A stretch of DNA of 64,000 bases from Centroberyx gerrardi. Taxonomy: Eukaryota > Chordata > Actinopteri > Beryciformes > Berycidae. The notes under the pieces are model-generated. The model searched no databases and was not told where the DNA came from. It worked only from the letters and a program-made list of their open reading frames with translations. Positions within the stretch are counted from its first letter, which is position 1. The number at the start of each line of letters is the position of its first letter. The stretch is from positions 27,806,885 through 27,870,884 of the forward strand of contig NC_136003.1 in assembly GCF_048128805.1 (NCBI RefSeq), written 5' to 3'. A program made the position numbers and the translations under genes. Below, piece by piece: positions 47,267 to 60,512 of the stretch.

Positions 47267-48010
47267 CAGGGTTTGACCGATACTGATACTGATATTTTTG
47301 GACTGAAACTGCCCACTAGCCGATATTTTGTGCCAATATTGTATATCTTTAAATTTGACCATTTTCATGCCAAAAATATCAAAATTAGAAGTATTCAGTG
47401 TTTCCCCCAGAATTGTATATTTGTCAGGGTGGAAAAGCCTCTGAATCAGCATTTAGACCATCATGGGACACTAAAACTCTCCATTGAAACCAATAATACA
47501 ATAATAACAACATAAGATTTGATGTATTTTATTTGTTCCATTTAACCACAAACACTTGTATTTCTGCTTTTACAGTTGTACCATTACCTTATGGTTCTTT
47601 TGGGTTTTTTTTTTTGTTTTTTTTTTTTTTCAAATTGAAACTTAGTGTTCAGGTAGCTTAGAACTTTAAGATCAAGTCACAAATCAAAATATTTGAGAAA
47701 CATGACCCTGAATTAGGACAAACATTTAAATGTGACAATGTTGATGGGAAAACCAAACATTGTTATGATTACACTGCATTATTTGCAAATTTATTTGCAA
47801 AAAAAAGTCAAATGTTCTTTGCTTTTTATTCTGTTTGTATGAAATACTATGACAACTGCTACTACTATTTCTACTAGCCTAATACTATTACTACTACTAC
47901 TACTACTGATAATAATAATAATAATAATAATAATAATATATGCACCCTGTATCCTAGATGTATCCTAGACGTTCCTTGATTTTGATAAATTGGTACCATG
48001 TTCTCAGTCT
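47267..48010. mobile_element. hAT-like MITE family A, copy near 47.3 kb
   Basis: Begins CAGGGTTTGACCGATACT and carries AATTTGACCATTTTCATGCC and GTGGAAAAGCCTCTGAA. It extends through poly-T and a CTA/ATA triplet array (about 47850-47938) to sequence resembling the 3' part of the 37.2-kb copy (TCCTAGAC, GATAAATT). The right end is approximate. Confidence 0.55.
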
Positions 48011-48029
48011 AAAATCACCTGCATGGATG

Positions 48030-48525
48030 TCAAGGGTGGAAGTAACTAATTACATTTACTCACGTTGCTGTGGTTTCGGTTTTTAAACTCTGTAATTTTA
48101 CTTTTACTCAAGTAAGTTTTTACTGAAGTATTGTATTTAGCTACATCTTAAATCACATCCATTACAGAGGACAGATTTTGTGGCTGTTCATAAGCAACAG
48201 TAACTGGATCAATGTAAATTGGGCAACTGTGAAGCCATTCACAGTGAACGGTCAGTCAGCAAAGAAGAGAATCTGGCTTTACTTTGTGCACTTTATTTTG
48301 TCATTTCAAATTTTTACAATTAAAAAAAATCAAGTTTGAACTCTGTCTTCTCTCCTTTTAGAATTGCATGGAAAAGATCACATCTAAAATGTTCTCTTTT
48401 CTAAAAACTTTTACTATGAGTTCATTTTAAATGAGCTACTTTTTACTTTTACTTACGTATATTTTTACACCAGTACTTTTACTTCTACTTAAGTAAAATA
48501 TCAGCAAAGTGACAGCACTTCTACT
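48030..48525. mobile_element. Family B element, copy 2, inverted relative to copy 1
   Basis: Starts AGGGTGGAAGTAACTAATTA and ends in CTTCTACTTGAGCAG. Alignable by eye to the reverse complement of 46138-46695. The two copies face each other about 1.3 kb apart. Confidence 0.6.
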
Positions 48526-51300
48526 TGAGCAGGACATTCTTGCACTCTTCCCCCCCCCTGATGGATGTGGAGCAGTGGGACTGCTGTCCTCGCTCTACAG
48601 GTTACATACGGGGTTACAGCCTGTCCTAGTGGTCTTGCTGTGTCTAATCAGGTCACTGTTAGCCTGCATGGATCTTGGCATGGATCCTGAACATTACTCA
48701 CACGTCACTTTAACTTTCCTTCTCTGTCCGAGGCCCCATGAGGCCGACAGAGCCGCGCTCAATCAGCAGACTGATCACTTCCATGAAGAAGAAGAAGAAG
48801 CGGGGCTGGAGGCGGGTGGGGCCGCGCCTCTCGGACAGCAGCGGGTGACGGACGGGCCGAGGACCTCGCAGATCTGATAAAGGCCCAAAGAGAGCCCTTT
48901 CCTTCCTGAGCGCTGGACTGTTTGTGTTAGGCCGTTCTCCGTCTCTTCTTCTGGGTGTGGGAACCTGCTCCTCCCAAAGCTCATGGTTTCCTCTAGTCAA
49001 GGACCCACAACCAGCCTGCATGTCATCTGGCCTACATTTAATAGGAAAAAAACAGCATGAAGACCAGGGGAGAGGCTTTTAATGCTATGAAAAACCTGCT
49101 GATGTGAAACCTGTGATAGGTAATGTACCGAGAGGGGGTCCGCAGAGCATATAGAATGACAGCGAACAGCAAAATCATCAGTGTTAATTAACTCCGAGAG
49201 TGTAAAAACCAACATTATGCCAGTGTTTCTTTCAGAGTTCATTGAACACTTTTGATACTTTTTAAACAGCTGATCCAGAGCCATATTACCTCTATTAGTG
49301 GACAAATAACTCTCCAATCAACACTGTCGACTCAAAATAATTGCCACTGAAAAATCAACACTTATTAAAACTGGAAAATGTACTGAGTGAGCTGTGAAAC
49401 TATCCTCCTGCTATGTTATAGGACTAGTACATGCCATCGGGGTTTCCAAACTAATCTTAAACATTAACCTTTTAACTAAGGTTTAGATTAATCTACAGTT
49501 TGTGCTGGTTCTCGGTGCAAGTCACTGTTGTCCTGTGAAAACCATTGAACTCCAATTTTGGTGATTTTCATGTTTTCACTTGAGAAAATTCTCCGACCTC
49601 TTTATGAAACCGAAAGAAAATCCACAGGATAAAGTCAAAAATGCATTGTGATCAAGCTAAAACAAGGCTGGTTTTCTTCCTGAAGTGTTGACAAAAAGTT
49701 GGCGATACAGGGTTTTTACAGCAACAAAGTGCTTTTTTCTTTTTTCTGGCAACATGGAGAACAATATATTCCACAGACTGCTGGCATAGCTGCTGCTGGG
49801 TCCATAATCTATAGGTTTGTTTTCTTTGAGCTGTTGAATTTGTCTTAAATCACACTCGCAATTAATAACGCTTTTTGTGTTGCAGCCCAAATTTACACGC
49901 AGGCTTCCAGTTTGAAGTCAGTGGGGAGCTGTGAGGCCGATCCCTCTCCATTGTGTTGCGTACGTCATCAGAAGTGCTTGTGCGCTCTTCCCTAGGCAGC
50001 AGAAGAAGAAGAATGTCCACGGCTGATAAAAAGCAACACTCAACAGCATCAGTTGAAAAGGCCTCCCCCCCCCGCTGCGGCCCACAGTGACCCTGTTTAC
50101 ACTCGCTCAGGAGGGTAAAACAGAGAGGGGGCAGCTGGCGTCCCGCTGCTCTCAGCCGGGACTCTTTCCCTTGTTTTGGCCACTAGGACCCACTGTGTGG
50201 AGACCTGCTGCTTTATGGGGCCATAGCTCCAACATGTAGAGCTTACCTGACAAAGCAGAACGAAATGGGGTTTTTCACATCGGCTGTGTTCACATTGAAG
50301 CTGAACGTGTCCCAAATCTGATTTTGTTTTGTCCCTCACATGTGACACAGATCTTGTGCCCTAATCAGTGTGAACAACAAAACGCTGCATGAAGTCGCAT
50401 TTTTTCCAAATCAAATCAGGACCACATGGACATGTGCTACAAAATCAGATCCTGAGGCATGAGGCCTACATGTGACTTGCATTTAAACACTCAAATCGCA
50501 ATTTGTCAGTGTCACCATGACAATAAATAAATCTTATGTCATTCACCTGAGACAAATGTCAAAATTTTGGTGCCCATGCACTGCAGCTTGGCTGAGTCAG
50601 TGTTATGGAGGACAATGAGACACAACAATGGAAAGAAAGCCCAATAGATGACTGGTATTTGGGTCAGTTCAGTCGAAACTTGAAGGCACATAATGCAACG
50701 GAAATGTGTTTGTTATTGTTACTCATATGTGTGTATTTTCTACAGTTCATATTGGTATCAGATATGGGTTGCATCCTAGAATAGTCATCCAAACAAAATA
50801 GATATAAGCAGCATTTTTCTTCCCACACGTTTCAGTTCAGTTCATTATTCCCTTTTAGGCGTCCTGTTAAGTGGAAAGTTTTGGTAAAAAAGAGTGAAGA
50901 CATATCGTGTTACCAATCCAGGACCTAAAGCTTGCGTGTGTCGCTGTGGAACAATGGGACTGAGATCGAGGTTTATGAGGTTCAGGCAGGAAAATTCAAC
51001 TCCACAAAGTAGCTCAGCTGTTCAGATGAAAGGAAACCAAGTGCTGTGAAGAAGCTACTTCCCATGACATCACTGTGTTTGTTATATGACCTCTGCAGCT
51101 GTGTCAGACACACCTTCTCGTTTCCTCCCTGAGCATTTCAAATTATTTAGTTTAATTTACAGAGGAGGAGGGGGGAGAAAAGGGCTGCTCATGCTTGCCA
51201 GGACTGTCCTAGGAACAAAAACTGATTCCGGACAGTCAGAAAACTCTCTTTTGTATCGCTGCAGTGGGAATGAACCGATCTACGGTTGTGCCTCTCAAAT
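48526..51300. other. Intergenic DNA, no gene recognised
   Basis: GC-richer complex patch at 48730-48880 and a CCC-rich patch near 50066. 50270-50500 has repeat-like, partly self-inverse text. No protein family recognised. Confidence 0.45.
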
Positions 51301-51309
51301 TTAGAAGTT

Positions 51310-51720
51310 TTTTATTAGTGGTTTGTACAAAGTCATCCATGCTTTTATCTCTCTAGACTTCTGCAACTCTCTGTGTTCCTGCCTCAGTCAAAAGTCTCGC
51401 TCATCTCCAACTTGTACAAAATACAGCAGCTTTGCTGTACTAAAAAGGTTGCTGGACTAAAAAGACAAGATCACATCATCCCAATTTTAGCGTCTTTACA
51501 TCAGTTACCTCTTATTTTCTGTATTGATTCCTTACTTAGCTATTTTCTTTCTTTCTTTCTTTCTATCTTTCTTTCTTTCTTGCTTTCCTTCTTTCTTTCT
51601 TTCTTTCTTTCTGTCTTTCTTTATGTCATTTTACTGAACAAATTATGTATTTTTTGTGTTTTATGTGAAACACATTGAATTTCCTTTGTGTATGAAATGT
51701 GCTATAAAGTTTGCCTTGCC
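51310..51720 (+). pseudogene. Decayed LINE (L2/CR1-clade) reverse transcriptase end
   Basis: Conceptual translation across frameshifts gives SLDFCNSLCS, then LISNLYKIQQ, then DHIIPILASLHQLPLIFCID, the C-terminal block of L2-type non-LTR retrotransposons. A TTTC microsatellite (51537-51620) interrupts it, and a GTGCTATAAAG-type tail follows. Inactive. Confidence 0.75.
51537..51620. repeat. TTTC tetranucleotide microsatellite
   Basis: CTTT/TTTC array with a few interruptions. Confidence 0.92.
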
Positions 51721-51763
51721 TTGCTTTTTAACCCCATATGAGCTGGATTGCCTCCATTGACCT

Positions 51764-51968
51764 CCTACTGGCTGTTCCCCAGTCTAGATTAAAAACAAGA
51801 TCTTCCTATTGGCTGTTCCCCAGTCTAGATTAAAAACAAGAGGTTCCTATTGGCTGTTCCCCAGTCTAGATTAAAAACAAGAGATTCCTATTGGCTGTTC
51901 CCCAGTCTAGATTAAAAACAAGATCTTCCTATTGGCCGGTCCACAGTCTAGATTAAAAACAAGAGGTG
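51764..51968. repeat. 41-bp minisatellite, five units
   Basis: Units begin CCTAYTGGCTGTTCCCCAGT and continue CTAGATTAAAAACAAGA plus four variable bases, at 51764, 51805, 51846, 51887 and 51928. The spacing is exactly 41 bp and the fifth unit is the most diverged. The text corresponds to the segment of L2-type LINE coding sequence just before the C-terminus. Confidence 0.95.
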
Positions 51969-52140
51969 ATTGGTTGCTGCTAAATCTGTAGCAGTTTTGA
52001 ATCACTTCTTAAAACTCACTTTTATAGATTTGCCTTTATGTAATGACCTTTTATTATTGTTTTTGAACATTTAAATTTTAATCCTTTGTAAAGCACTTTG
52101 AAAATGTGTTCTGCTATATAAATAAAGATTATTACATATT
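51969..52140 (+). pseudogene. LINE 3' end following the minisatellite
   Basis: Reads LKTHFYRFAFM-like in one frame (LINE C-terminus), then TTTGTAAAGCACTTTGAAAA and GCTATATAAATAAAG, the classic tail of L2/CR1-clade elements. No coding capacity remains. Confidence 0.65.
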
Positions 52141-52604
52141 ATCATAAGGATTAAAATATAACACCGGTTGTTCCGCTAAAATGGGACACACTAATGGAGT
52201 CGGTGTCCTGTTTTTTAGTTTTTTTCTGGGGCTTGAAACTACTCATTTCCAACTGCTCTCTGTCTGCTCTGCACCATATGTTACAGAGACACAGTTTTCA
52301 GTTGCTTGATGTGCTCTCGTCAGACAATTATGCAATGAGCGAGAGAGGGATTTTAAACAGTAAAGCAGCAACAACTCTTTGATTAACAAACATTCCTGCA
52401 ACGCTGTTTCCCAATTCCACCAAGTGGGCATTGCAGATTAGGAACAGCTTTCCTGAGTTTGCTTCAGTAATCACTGTGCAGATACGTAGCTTTCTGTCAG
52501 ACAGTACTAACCAAAAACAGCAGTCGTGGGGCGTCCCAGTGGATCAACAGGCTAACGCTAACACCCTGTATTCACAAAGCCATGGGTTGGCTCAGCTGAT
52601 GTCC

Positions 52605-52616
52605 TCTCTCTCTCCC

Positions 52617-52653
<37 letters not shown>
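52605..52653. repeat. CT microsatellite
   Basis: CT array with CCCT interruptions. Confidence 0.88.
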
Positions 52654-53071
52654 TCTATCCTATCACTCTCTACTCGTACAAGATGAACAAGAGGCTGACA
52701 CATTGGCCATGCATGCAGTTTTTCCCGGGTTTTGCAATGCATGTGCGTCATAAAGAGACGACACAAACCACAGTCCGGGGGAGAGTCAAACAAACAGCTC
52801 AAGTTCAAATTCAAATCAGATACAAACGAATGCAGTCGGTTGGGATTTTTTTTTTTCTTTTTTCAGCCGTATGGAATCAATCAGTCTCCATGTGTGACGG
52901 AGTTGACGATGCAGCGATAATGGGATGTTACCTTGTGGTCTCCTTTTGTTTTGTCATCTGTCTCTTGCGTCTCTTGTTGCGTTCAAGGAACCTTTTTTCC
53001 TCTCTCTCCTGCTGTTGATTACAGCTTAAAAAAACGTTTAAACAGACATCAGCAGTGATGTGGGAAATAAA

Positions 53072-53370
53072 AAGGTTGGTTAAACTATGATGTCTGGTCA
53101 GTGATCACCATTAGGCAAACGGCCGCTAATATAAACAAAAATCAATTATATCTTCAAGTGTTGCAGTAATTCATGTTTTTTCCTTACAAGACCCTATCTT
53201 AAAATAACTTATGATACCAAGATGTGTACCACAGATTTAGGTGGTAAAGATTTATATCTGCCTAAAAAAGTGAGACAGAAAGAAGTTGCTACTGAACTCT
53301 AATCCACAAGTAAAAAGGTGGATAAAGTGAGTTTAGGTGGGTTTGCCCTCCACTACATCCCTGCTCTTCA
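53072..53370. mobile_element. Dispersed repeat family C, second copy
   Basis: Same orientation as and alignable with 17010-17290; see that entry for shared landmarks. Confidence 0.6.
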
Positions 53371-53717
53371 TGAGGAAAGAGTAACAAAGGGCAATTTGTG
53401 ATGCTATTACACTCCTGGGTTTAATTAGGAAGTGACAGGTCAGTGCAGAGAAAGATAGGAAGGGGACTAGTGGCAGCACAGGGCAAAAGAAAATAAAAGC
53501 AATTAGGCTGAAGCAATTCATTAGAAAATGATTGTGCTAACTCAGCAGTTGGCCATTCTTGAGCATGCACTTTATTTTAAGTTACGTCTCAACATTTTTG
53601 CTAATCAAGCATTTGATCAAACCTGGTGGAAATTTAAAGTAATAATCCATGACATTTTCAAGACAATAGTGATTCCATTATTCAAACTGCATCAGCAGAA
53701 AATCCTATAGTAAAAAA

Positions 53718-53790
53718 GACACAGTCACAGTACTGGACACACTGTTTGACAAGTGATCACTGGGAAGTGCAGTGCAGAAAAACCATGAAA
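53718..53790. mobile_element. Repeat family D fragment, copy 1
   Basis: CACACTGTTTGACAAGTGAT followed by CACTGGGAAGTGCAGTGCAG matches 57541-57600. The boundaries are unknown. Confidence 0.5.
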
Positions 53791-56700
53791 GTTGTAATTT
53801 TGCATCATTTTGTATGCCATAAATCAGCATCTCCACCATTTTGTGTGTAGTCCAAAATCCCTATGGAAAATATGCGTGGGCTTTTAAAAAAAAATGCCAA
53901 AGACAAGGGTTGTGTTGAACGGATACACACTATGTTTTTTGTTCCAAGTGTTAACATACGTCCACTAGCATCATTGTAAATTTGATCTTTTAGCTACTTA
54001 TAATATAAAATTTTGCTAATGAAACACTAATCATGGGGGGAAGCGGACAATATGACTTCCTTCTGCCTCGTCCTGTCTGTTATAAATTCTAATTAAAAAG
54101 ATTTTCGTAGCACTGCATTGAATAACTATTAAAGATGTTTTTGTTCATATATAGTTACAGTTGCCTTGTTTTCGTTGTTGTTAGTTGTTAGTTGTTAGTT
54201 CAATTCCAACTGTAGTGTGTTCCCGTTAGCTAGCTGGAGGCTAACGGCTGTTGTCGCCCCCTTTCCCAAACGATTAGCATTTTGCCTGCAACAATGGATA
54301 TAAAAAGCAATTGAAGGACAAAAAGGTGATGTTTGCTGATATATTTTATGTAATAGAACAAAAAGTAGTGAGTAAACCTCTTTATTTTTGGCATTTCCTG
54401 CAAATCACATTATATTTTCAATAGGGACTTTTGACTACACACCAAATGGCATGCAGTCCTAACTTCACAGCCTTAAAAATGACCTCAGACTTTGCCTCTC
54501 TATGACTGCTTGGCACCAAAGATGTCGGCAGAACATCAACAAAAAAGCAAAGATCTTGCAAATTGCCACTTGAGAAAAGTTGCCATGCAGCTTTAGAGAA
54601 GAGTGTTTTTGTAACCTTGTGTGAGACTGAGCGGTGTGGTCCTGTTGGTTGGAGTGGGATTTTCTGACCTACGACTGGGCTGAACTGGTCAGGAAGAGCT
54701 TTCCCTCCATTGTGTGTGGGAATGAGGGCAGAGGCAGACGGAGCAGGCAGCACCTCTGGGACCGCGGGCAGCGGCACTTCAGACACCTCTCTCCTCTCTC
54801 TCCTCTCTCCCCTCTCCTCTCCAAGAGCCACTGGCAGCACATGAAAGAGGGACAGCAAGAGTTACCAAGTTACTGATAAATTTATTTGTTTTGGCGACAT
54901 CTTTGGTGCTAAGCGCTCATTGCTGTGGTGTTTTTGCACTGTGGTGTTTAAATATATTTTCATGCATCCATTTCTATGTGCTGAAGGCTTTTTGTCCTGT
55001 GGAATAATTAATATTTGCAGCTTTTAGGCTCCCTCCCTCCACTGGAAAATAAAATAAAAAATCATCTTTTAATGTAACAGTTCACCATTCTGTGCATCCA
55101 CACCCTTAAGTGTTTCATTCATACTAAACCTACACATGGCCAACTGTAATACCTATCACTGCACATGCGCCAAATTCCCATCTAAATAATATGCATAAGC
55201 CAAAATCAAATACAACTACTTCAGTTCAGTTTAGGCAAATACAACAACTTTGGTTAAGATTAGGGGTAAATAAGAAAAACTTTCACTGAACATTAAAACT
55301 TCATTCACCTCACCTATTCAACTTTTTACATGATTCAGGATTTGATGGTTGCCATGGTGACAGGCAAGTGCATCCACCCATCCACCACCACAACCTCCAT
55401 GTCTCTACTTTCCTCCACTCTGTTTCCATGTCAACATACTGCCTGTTTCACTTGATCTGTACCATATCCTACAGACTAATGCTAACCTAGAAGAGATGTA
55501 AAAACTCTTGTGATCGGAATATTATCTCCAAATTCTCCATATCACACGACATATTATTGCATATCCAAACAATTATATGTCCGGATTCTGGAGCTATTTT
55601 CCCAGCGCACTATGACAGAGAAATTTCACTACAAATTTCAGGTTTTAAAGCCCAATAACCAGGAGAATGATCACCTCCCATCACCTGTCGAACGATTAGA
55701 CAGCGAGGCAAAGCCGACCTCCACTTCATGTCAACAAACCAATCGGAGGCCGTGCCCCGCTGCCCCGTCTCTTCTCAGAGCCAATTATTGTATCAGATTA
55801 CAGGACTTAGCTGCTCACCCACCCAGTCAACCCAATCAAGCTTTAGGATGCGGCTCCTCACTGAGCCAGTAGATCAGTCAGGGCAACATCAGCCTGTCAT
55901 TGAGCGCAGCCAGTGAAGGGAAACGGACGCTTGTCAACCAGATGGCTCGATTCAGGACCAGACAGCCAATGGGATTACTGCTGCATGGCCCAGCAGTTTC
56001 GCATGGCACCGGTTGGCCGCCGTCCAACCAGACCTCTGTGTGCAACACATCAAACACCAAGCCAGCCAGTTGCTCAAATGATGGCTGTAACTGAGATGTG
56101 AGGTCAACAAATCAGAAATGAATGAAATGAGTGAGTCTTACCCACCAATAAGCATTCCTGTCTTCTGAAATAGAGGCCACAATTCTTGGTCTGACAGACA
56201 AAAAATACTTTATTAAATCAAAACTTTAGAATGATGATAAACTGGATAGTTTCTTAGATATTGATATCTGATAAATATATTGTGGTTATTACAAGCTGCC
56301 ATTTGCAGTCATCATCAGATAATCAAGACTTTTAACAGAACAATCATTACGTTTTACAATTAAAAGGTTAAACTAAGATTTTGGATCATTTTTTGTTTAC
56401 TTTCAGTGTAAAACTATAAAATTCTGGCAGTTGCCAACAGTATACTGGTAAATTTAAGTGAATGTACTTTTATTACTCTTTGAAAACTAACATTACTTTA
56501 GGTGTCAACATAAATCAAATGACATTGATGTTAAAAGATGCTGAAAACTTTTAAAAATACAGCTTCTTAATTTGGTGAATCAGTAAGTATGCGATACATG
56601 TAATAGGCATAGCTCAACTGCCACCCATCACATTTATCTCAGCCTTTTGCAAAGCAGTTTTTCTCTGCTAAAATTTCTACTGCTGTCTTGCACATTTCAT

Positions 56701-57527
56701 ATTTTGAAACCAAACAAGGTGCTTCACAGAATTGGTTCTCATTATCATTCATGATTTATTCAGTTCATGTAATGGGAACCAAACACTGCAGGCCTCCATG
56801 GACTGACTGTGTTGGAGGACAGAGAAAGCTTTTCTTATCATGACGAGGGCTTTGTTTCTCTTGGATGGCACGGTTCCCACTGTTTTCTAAGTAAGTAAGT
56901 TAAGAGCCTTTTGAGACCCGATAAGTAAAAGCTAAACATGGCAGACTCGAGGCTTGCAAGCAAATAAGTCTCTATAAATAATGAACCTACTGTCTGGAAT
57001 TCTTGTGAAAAGATCCCTAGAGGTAAAAAAAAAAAAGGAAAAAAAAGTCAAAATATTCTTCCTGATGACAGTGAGATTTATTTTGTCCAAACTGAAAATG
57101 TGTTTTGCTCATGTGAGGCAGGGTCACAGCTTGGCTTGGGCCCATGTCCATGTGTCAGGTGGGGTGCAACAGGCCGGCACGCCAAGGGGAATCGGACAAA
57201 CACACACTCCAGGTCTGAAACCAACCAGAACACTGGAGGAACTTCACTGTCCCCTCATACTCTCTATCTCTGATTGATGTAACACAACAGTGATTCATGA
57301 AGGCTTTTCCATTGTCTGTTCTAAACACTCAGTGTCTGGTAGCTCTTTCCTCGGGAAAAAATCCTCTGCTGCACAGGAAGTGATGCGTTTTACGTTTTCG
57401 GTTTGTTTGGAACAAACAGAAGAAGAAGAAGAACTGGGTAGTTAGCATGAGCAGTGATAGCCACCACAGCTGAACAGACAAAGAAAAGAGCAGAAACTCA
57501 AACTTCATCGACAGAAAATCCAAGGAG
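53791..57527. other. Intergenic DNA, no gene recognised
   Basis: Mostly AT-rich. 55660-56110 is a distinct GC-richer stretch with several CCAAT words and open frames on both strands but no recognised protein. Confidence 0.45.
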
Positions 57528-57605
57528 AGAGACGTCACAGTCCCGCCCACACTGTTTGATTGACAGGTGATCTCTGGGAAGTGCGGTGCAGAAACACCAC
57601 AGCAA
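57528..57605. mobile_element. Repeat family D fragment, copy 2
   Basis: CACACTGTTTGATTGACAGG followed by TGATCTCTGGGAAGTGCGGT; same order as copy 1. Confidence 0.5.
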
Positions 57606-60512
57606 TGAACGCTTGGCAAAGATGGCACCAAAATAAAAAAATAAAAAACATGAATACCGTGGATTACTACTTTAGCTGAAGCAAATTGAATTTTTTTTTA
57701 TATGGATTGGCTACAATGAAACCTCAAAGATGAAAACAACTGTCCATCTCTCCTGAGATTCTTGAGTTTAGTTTTGATCTGTCAGCTGAACCTCTCCTTG
57801 GTGTTTTTTTACTCTCAAAATACAGTGCATGAACTCAGTTTCTGCCTGTTCCTGGAACAGATACGCATCTCCACAGTATTTGTTCCCTCTCCAGTTACAG
57901 CGCGTACCAGAATGATGCTAAAAGTCGGGTGACCTGAAACGGGTCAAATAAAACATGTTTCTGAAAACATTTGGCTTCTCCATGTTCCAGGTCGATCCAG
58001 ATAATGTCTGCGTGTCACTTGCAATAGAAGCAGCTCTCCAGATACCTGTCAGGCCGGGTCTGCTTCAAGCCGTTCACGCTTCATCTGCACAGCTTTCCAC
58101 CGTTTGATTAGATTTAACTGACTTGACTAGGATCCCTGTAACGCTGAGCTCATTACTTTTAATTGCGCTTTTCCTATCTTGGCTTTGAACAATGTGCAAT
58201 CACTCGAGGTGAAGTCTGGAATTCAGCTTGAATTTAATCAGCGTTTGGCTTTTGCTTTATTGATAAGCGAAACCAGCAGCACGGCATTGCACGGAATGAC
58301 AACCATGTGCGTAAAGGCTTCACAAAAAAGTGACGCACACGCTGCCTGCATGAGGTGCCAGGCGTTTGTAAAGAGCACCTGTCAAATCTCATATCAGGTC
58401 ACTCCTTTTTTCCCCAGCTTCTTTTCCCTTTTCACCCCGGCGTCTGGTCACCTGACAGGCAGGGAGCCGACGCCTGAATGTCTTGGAAGTCTTACTGATT
58501 ACTCTCTGACCACAGGACAGGCCCGTAGCTGGCAGCGTGCGGCACGGTGCGCTCCCGAAAGTGACAAAGTGTGTTGTAGGTGCTCCTCTGACGCAAGCAA
58601 ACCATTTAGTTGTAGTGTCTGGTGTCACGGGGACGCATAGCAACGCAAATGCTGCCTATAAATATACTTCCACGTCCATGCTATTTTAAACCGAGTCAAA
58701 CAGGAGAGTTCAACTTCCTTTTACCATTGGGAATTTATGGACTGAAATGTTGCGTTATCTGATAGATAAGATTCCAATGGCACTCTGGGTTGATGATTAT
58801 TTAGACTGCATATAAACCGGGGAAATAAGTTGTGCCAGGAGTCTGGGTAATCCAAACAGACAATTTAACCATGAGGTGTTCAAATAACATCAAAATCTGC
58901 TTGTGACTCAGTAAGTGGTAAGAGGGAGTCGTCTTTTAGGGATGGGATAGTCTGTAACTGATGATATTTTGTGAAAACCTTTTCGATTTAGCTGCATTAA
59001 AAGCAGAAATCTGCACTTGAAACTGCATTTTCACCGCCTGCTGACATCAGAATTCACAGCATGGATCCTTAGAAAGACGTGTCCTCAATTCTTGTTTGAA
59101 CAATCAACAAAAGGCATGGTAAGGATGTTCGTCCGCATACACAATAGGACAAGCAAAGCAAAGACTCGGGCCCACCGGTGTGCGTCATGAGAGAAAGAGA
59201 CATTTCCTTCTATTCAGCAGTGAAAGTAAAGCACTGAATGTTAATGTAACACCTCGGCATGCTTCTCAGCAAGAGTCCGAGTCTTTAACAAGTCTTCATC
59301 TTTAACAAATACAGACAACTGAGTCCAGTCATCAAGAGTGCGACTGGAGTCGGGTTTTCATCAACACTCACCATCCCTCTTCCCAACGGCGATGAAACCG
59401 ACACTAATTACACGTTTAAATATTAATGAGTTTATTAAACCTCATGACGTCCTATTAACAATTAATGTACTGTTATCAGAGGAGACATACATGCAAATGA
59501 TTATGTTTAAACAAAATAAAATCCTCTACGCTTCAAAAATCTTTTACAATATGGAAATACACTGCGGACAATGACAAGTGATAAATGCCACGATACAGGA
59601 GCAACATTTTGACTCAATGGGAACTGATGAGAAAAATTAATTTGGATTTGTCTGACATAACTAGTAGCAAAATGACTCATTGCCTCAAAATGTTGCTTGT
59701 ATCATTGCCTTAAATTGCTATAAGACACCACATAGCTTTGTGCTAACACTGTATATAATGATATATGGAGGTGTGGATCAAAGTGCTTAAAGTAAGAATA
59801 CATATTCAAGGCTAAATTTGACTGATACACTTCATATTCCCTCTCTATGTATAACATCGTAGCATTTGTGTAAGTATTATGTGCCAGCTAATCGGACTTT
59901 GCTGCGTCGAATACATTGGTAGGCTTCAAACAAAAACAAAACGTCTTTGTGTCGGTGATACTTCACGCGTCAGCTACAAATCAACATACTGTAAGTACCA
60001 TACTTCCATGACAGGCAATTCAAAGATCATTCCCAGTGAGATGAACGAGTACAAAGAGACTTCATAACAGATATGTGTGAGATGAAACATGGTAAATGAG
60101 GCATGATTCATTGTCCTGGATTTTCCGATTTCCCTCTCCTTTCCTGGGCTTTCAAACCACAATCCCTCCCATTACAATCAGAGCCACCAGATGCAACAGC
60201 GGATTAATGGGAGACTTCCTTTCCATTGCTTTGCACAGTGGTAATTCATCTTAATTGTGATACATTCCTTTTGGCTGTGCTCCCAGCTCGCCAGATGTAC
60301 TGCGTCTGTTTGACAAATAAATCCCTTACATCGTCTTCAAAGCTTTAAGTTCTGGCACATCGAGCCTTGAGAGTCTGCGGTCGAGGCTTTTCAGGTCAGC
60401 AGAACGTCCGCCTACAGCTGTGTCTCCATCTCCAAACCGAAACCTCGAAAAAGTCTGGCCTTTTTTTTCGGACTCCAAAAATCTGGAGCGTGTCGTTCAA
60501 ACTGGTTCAGGT
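57606..60512. other. TMEM100 downstream DNA, including its presumed 3' UTR
   Basis: The TMEM100 3' UTR runs leftward from 60512. A candidate AATAAA on the - strand is near 59433-59428. 58420-58640 is a complex GC-richer segment of unknown nature. Confidence 0.4.

Noticed and set aside
48509-48877. 122-codon open frame near 48.6 kb
   Set aside because: Starts inside a family B repeat end, includes an acidic run from a GAA array and has no recognisable domain.
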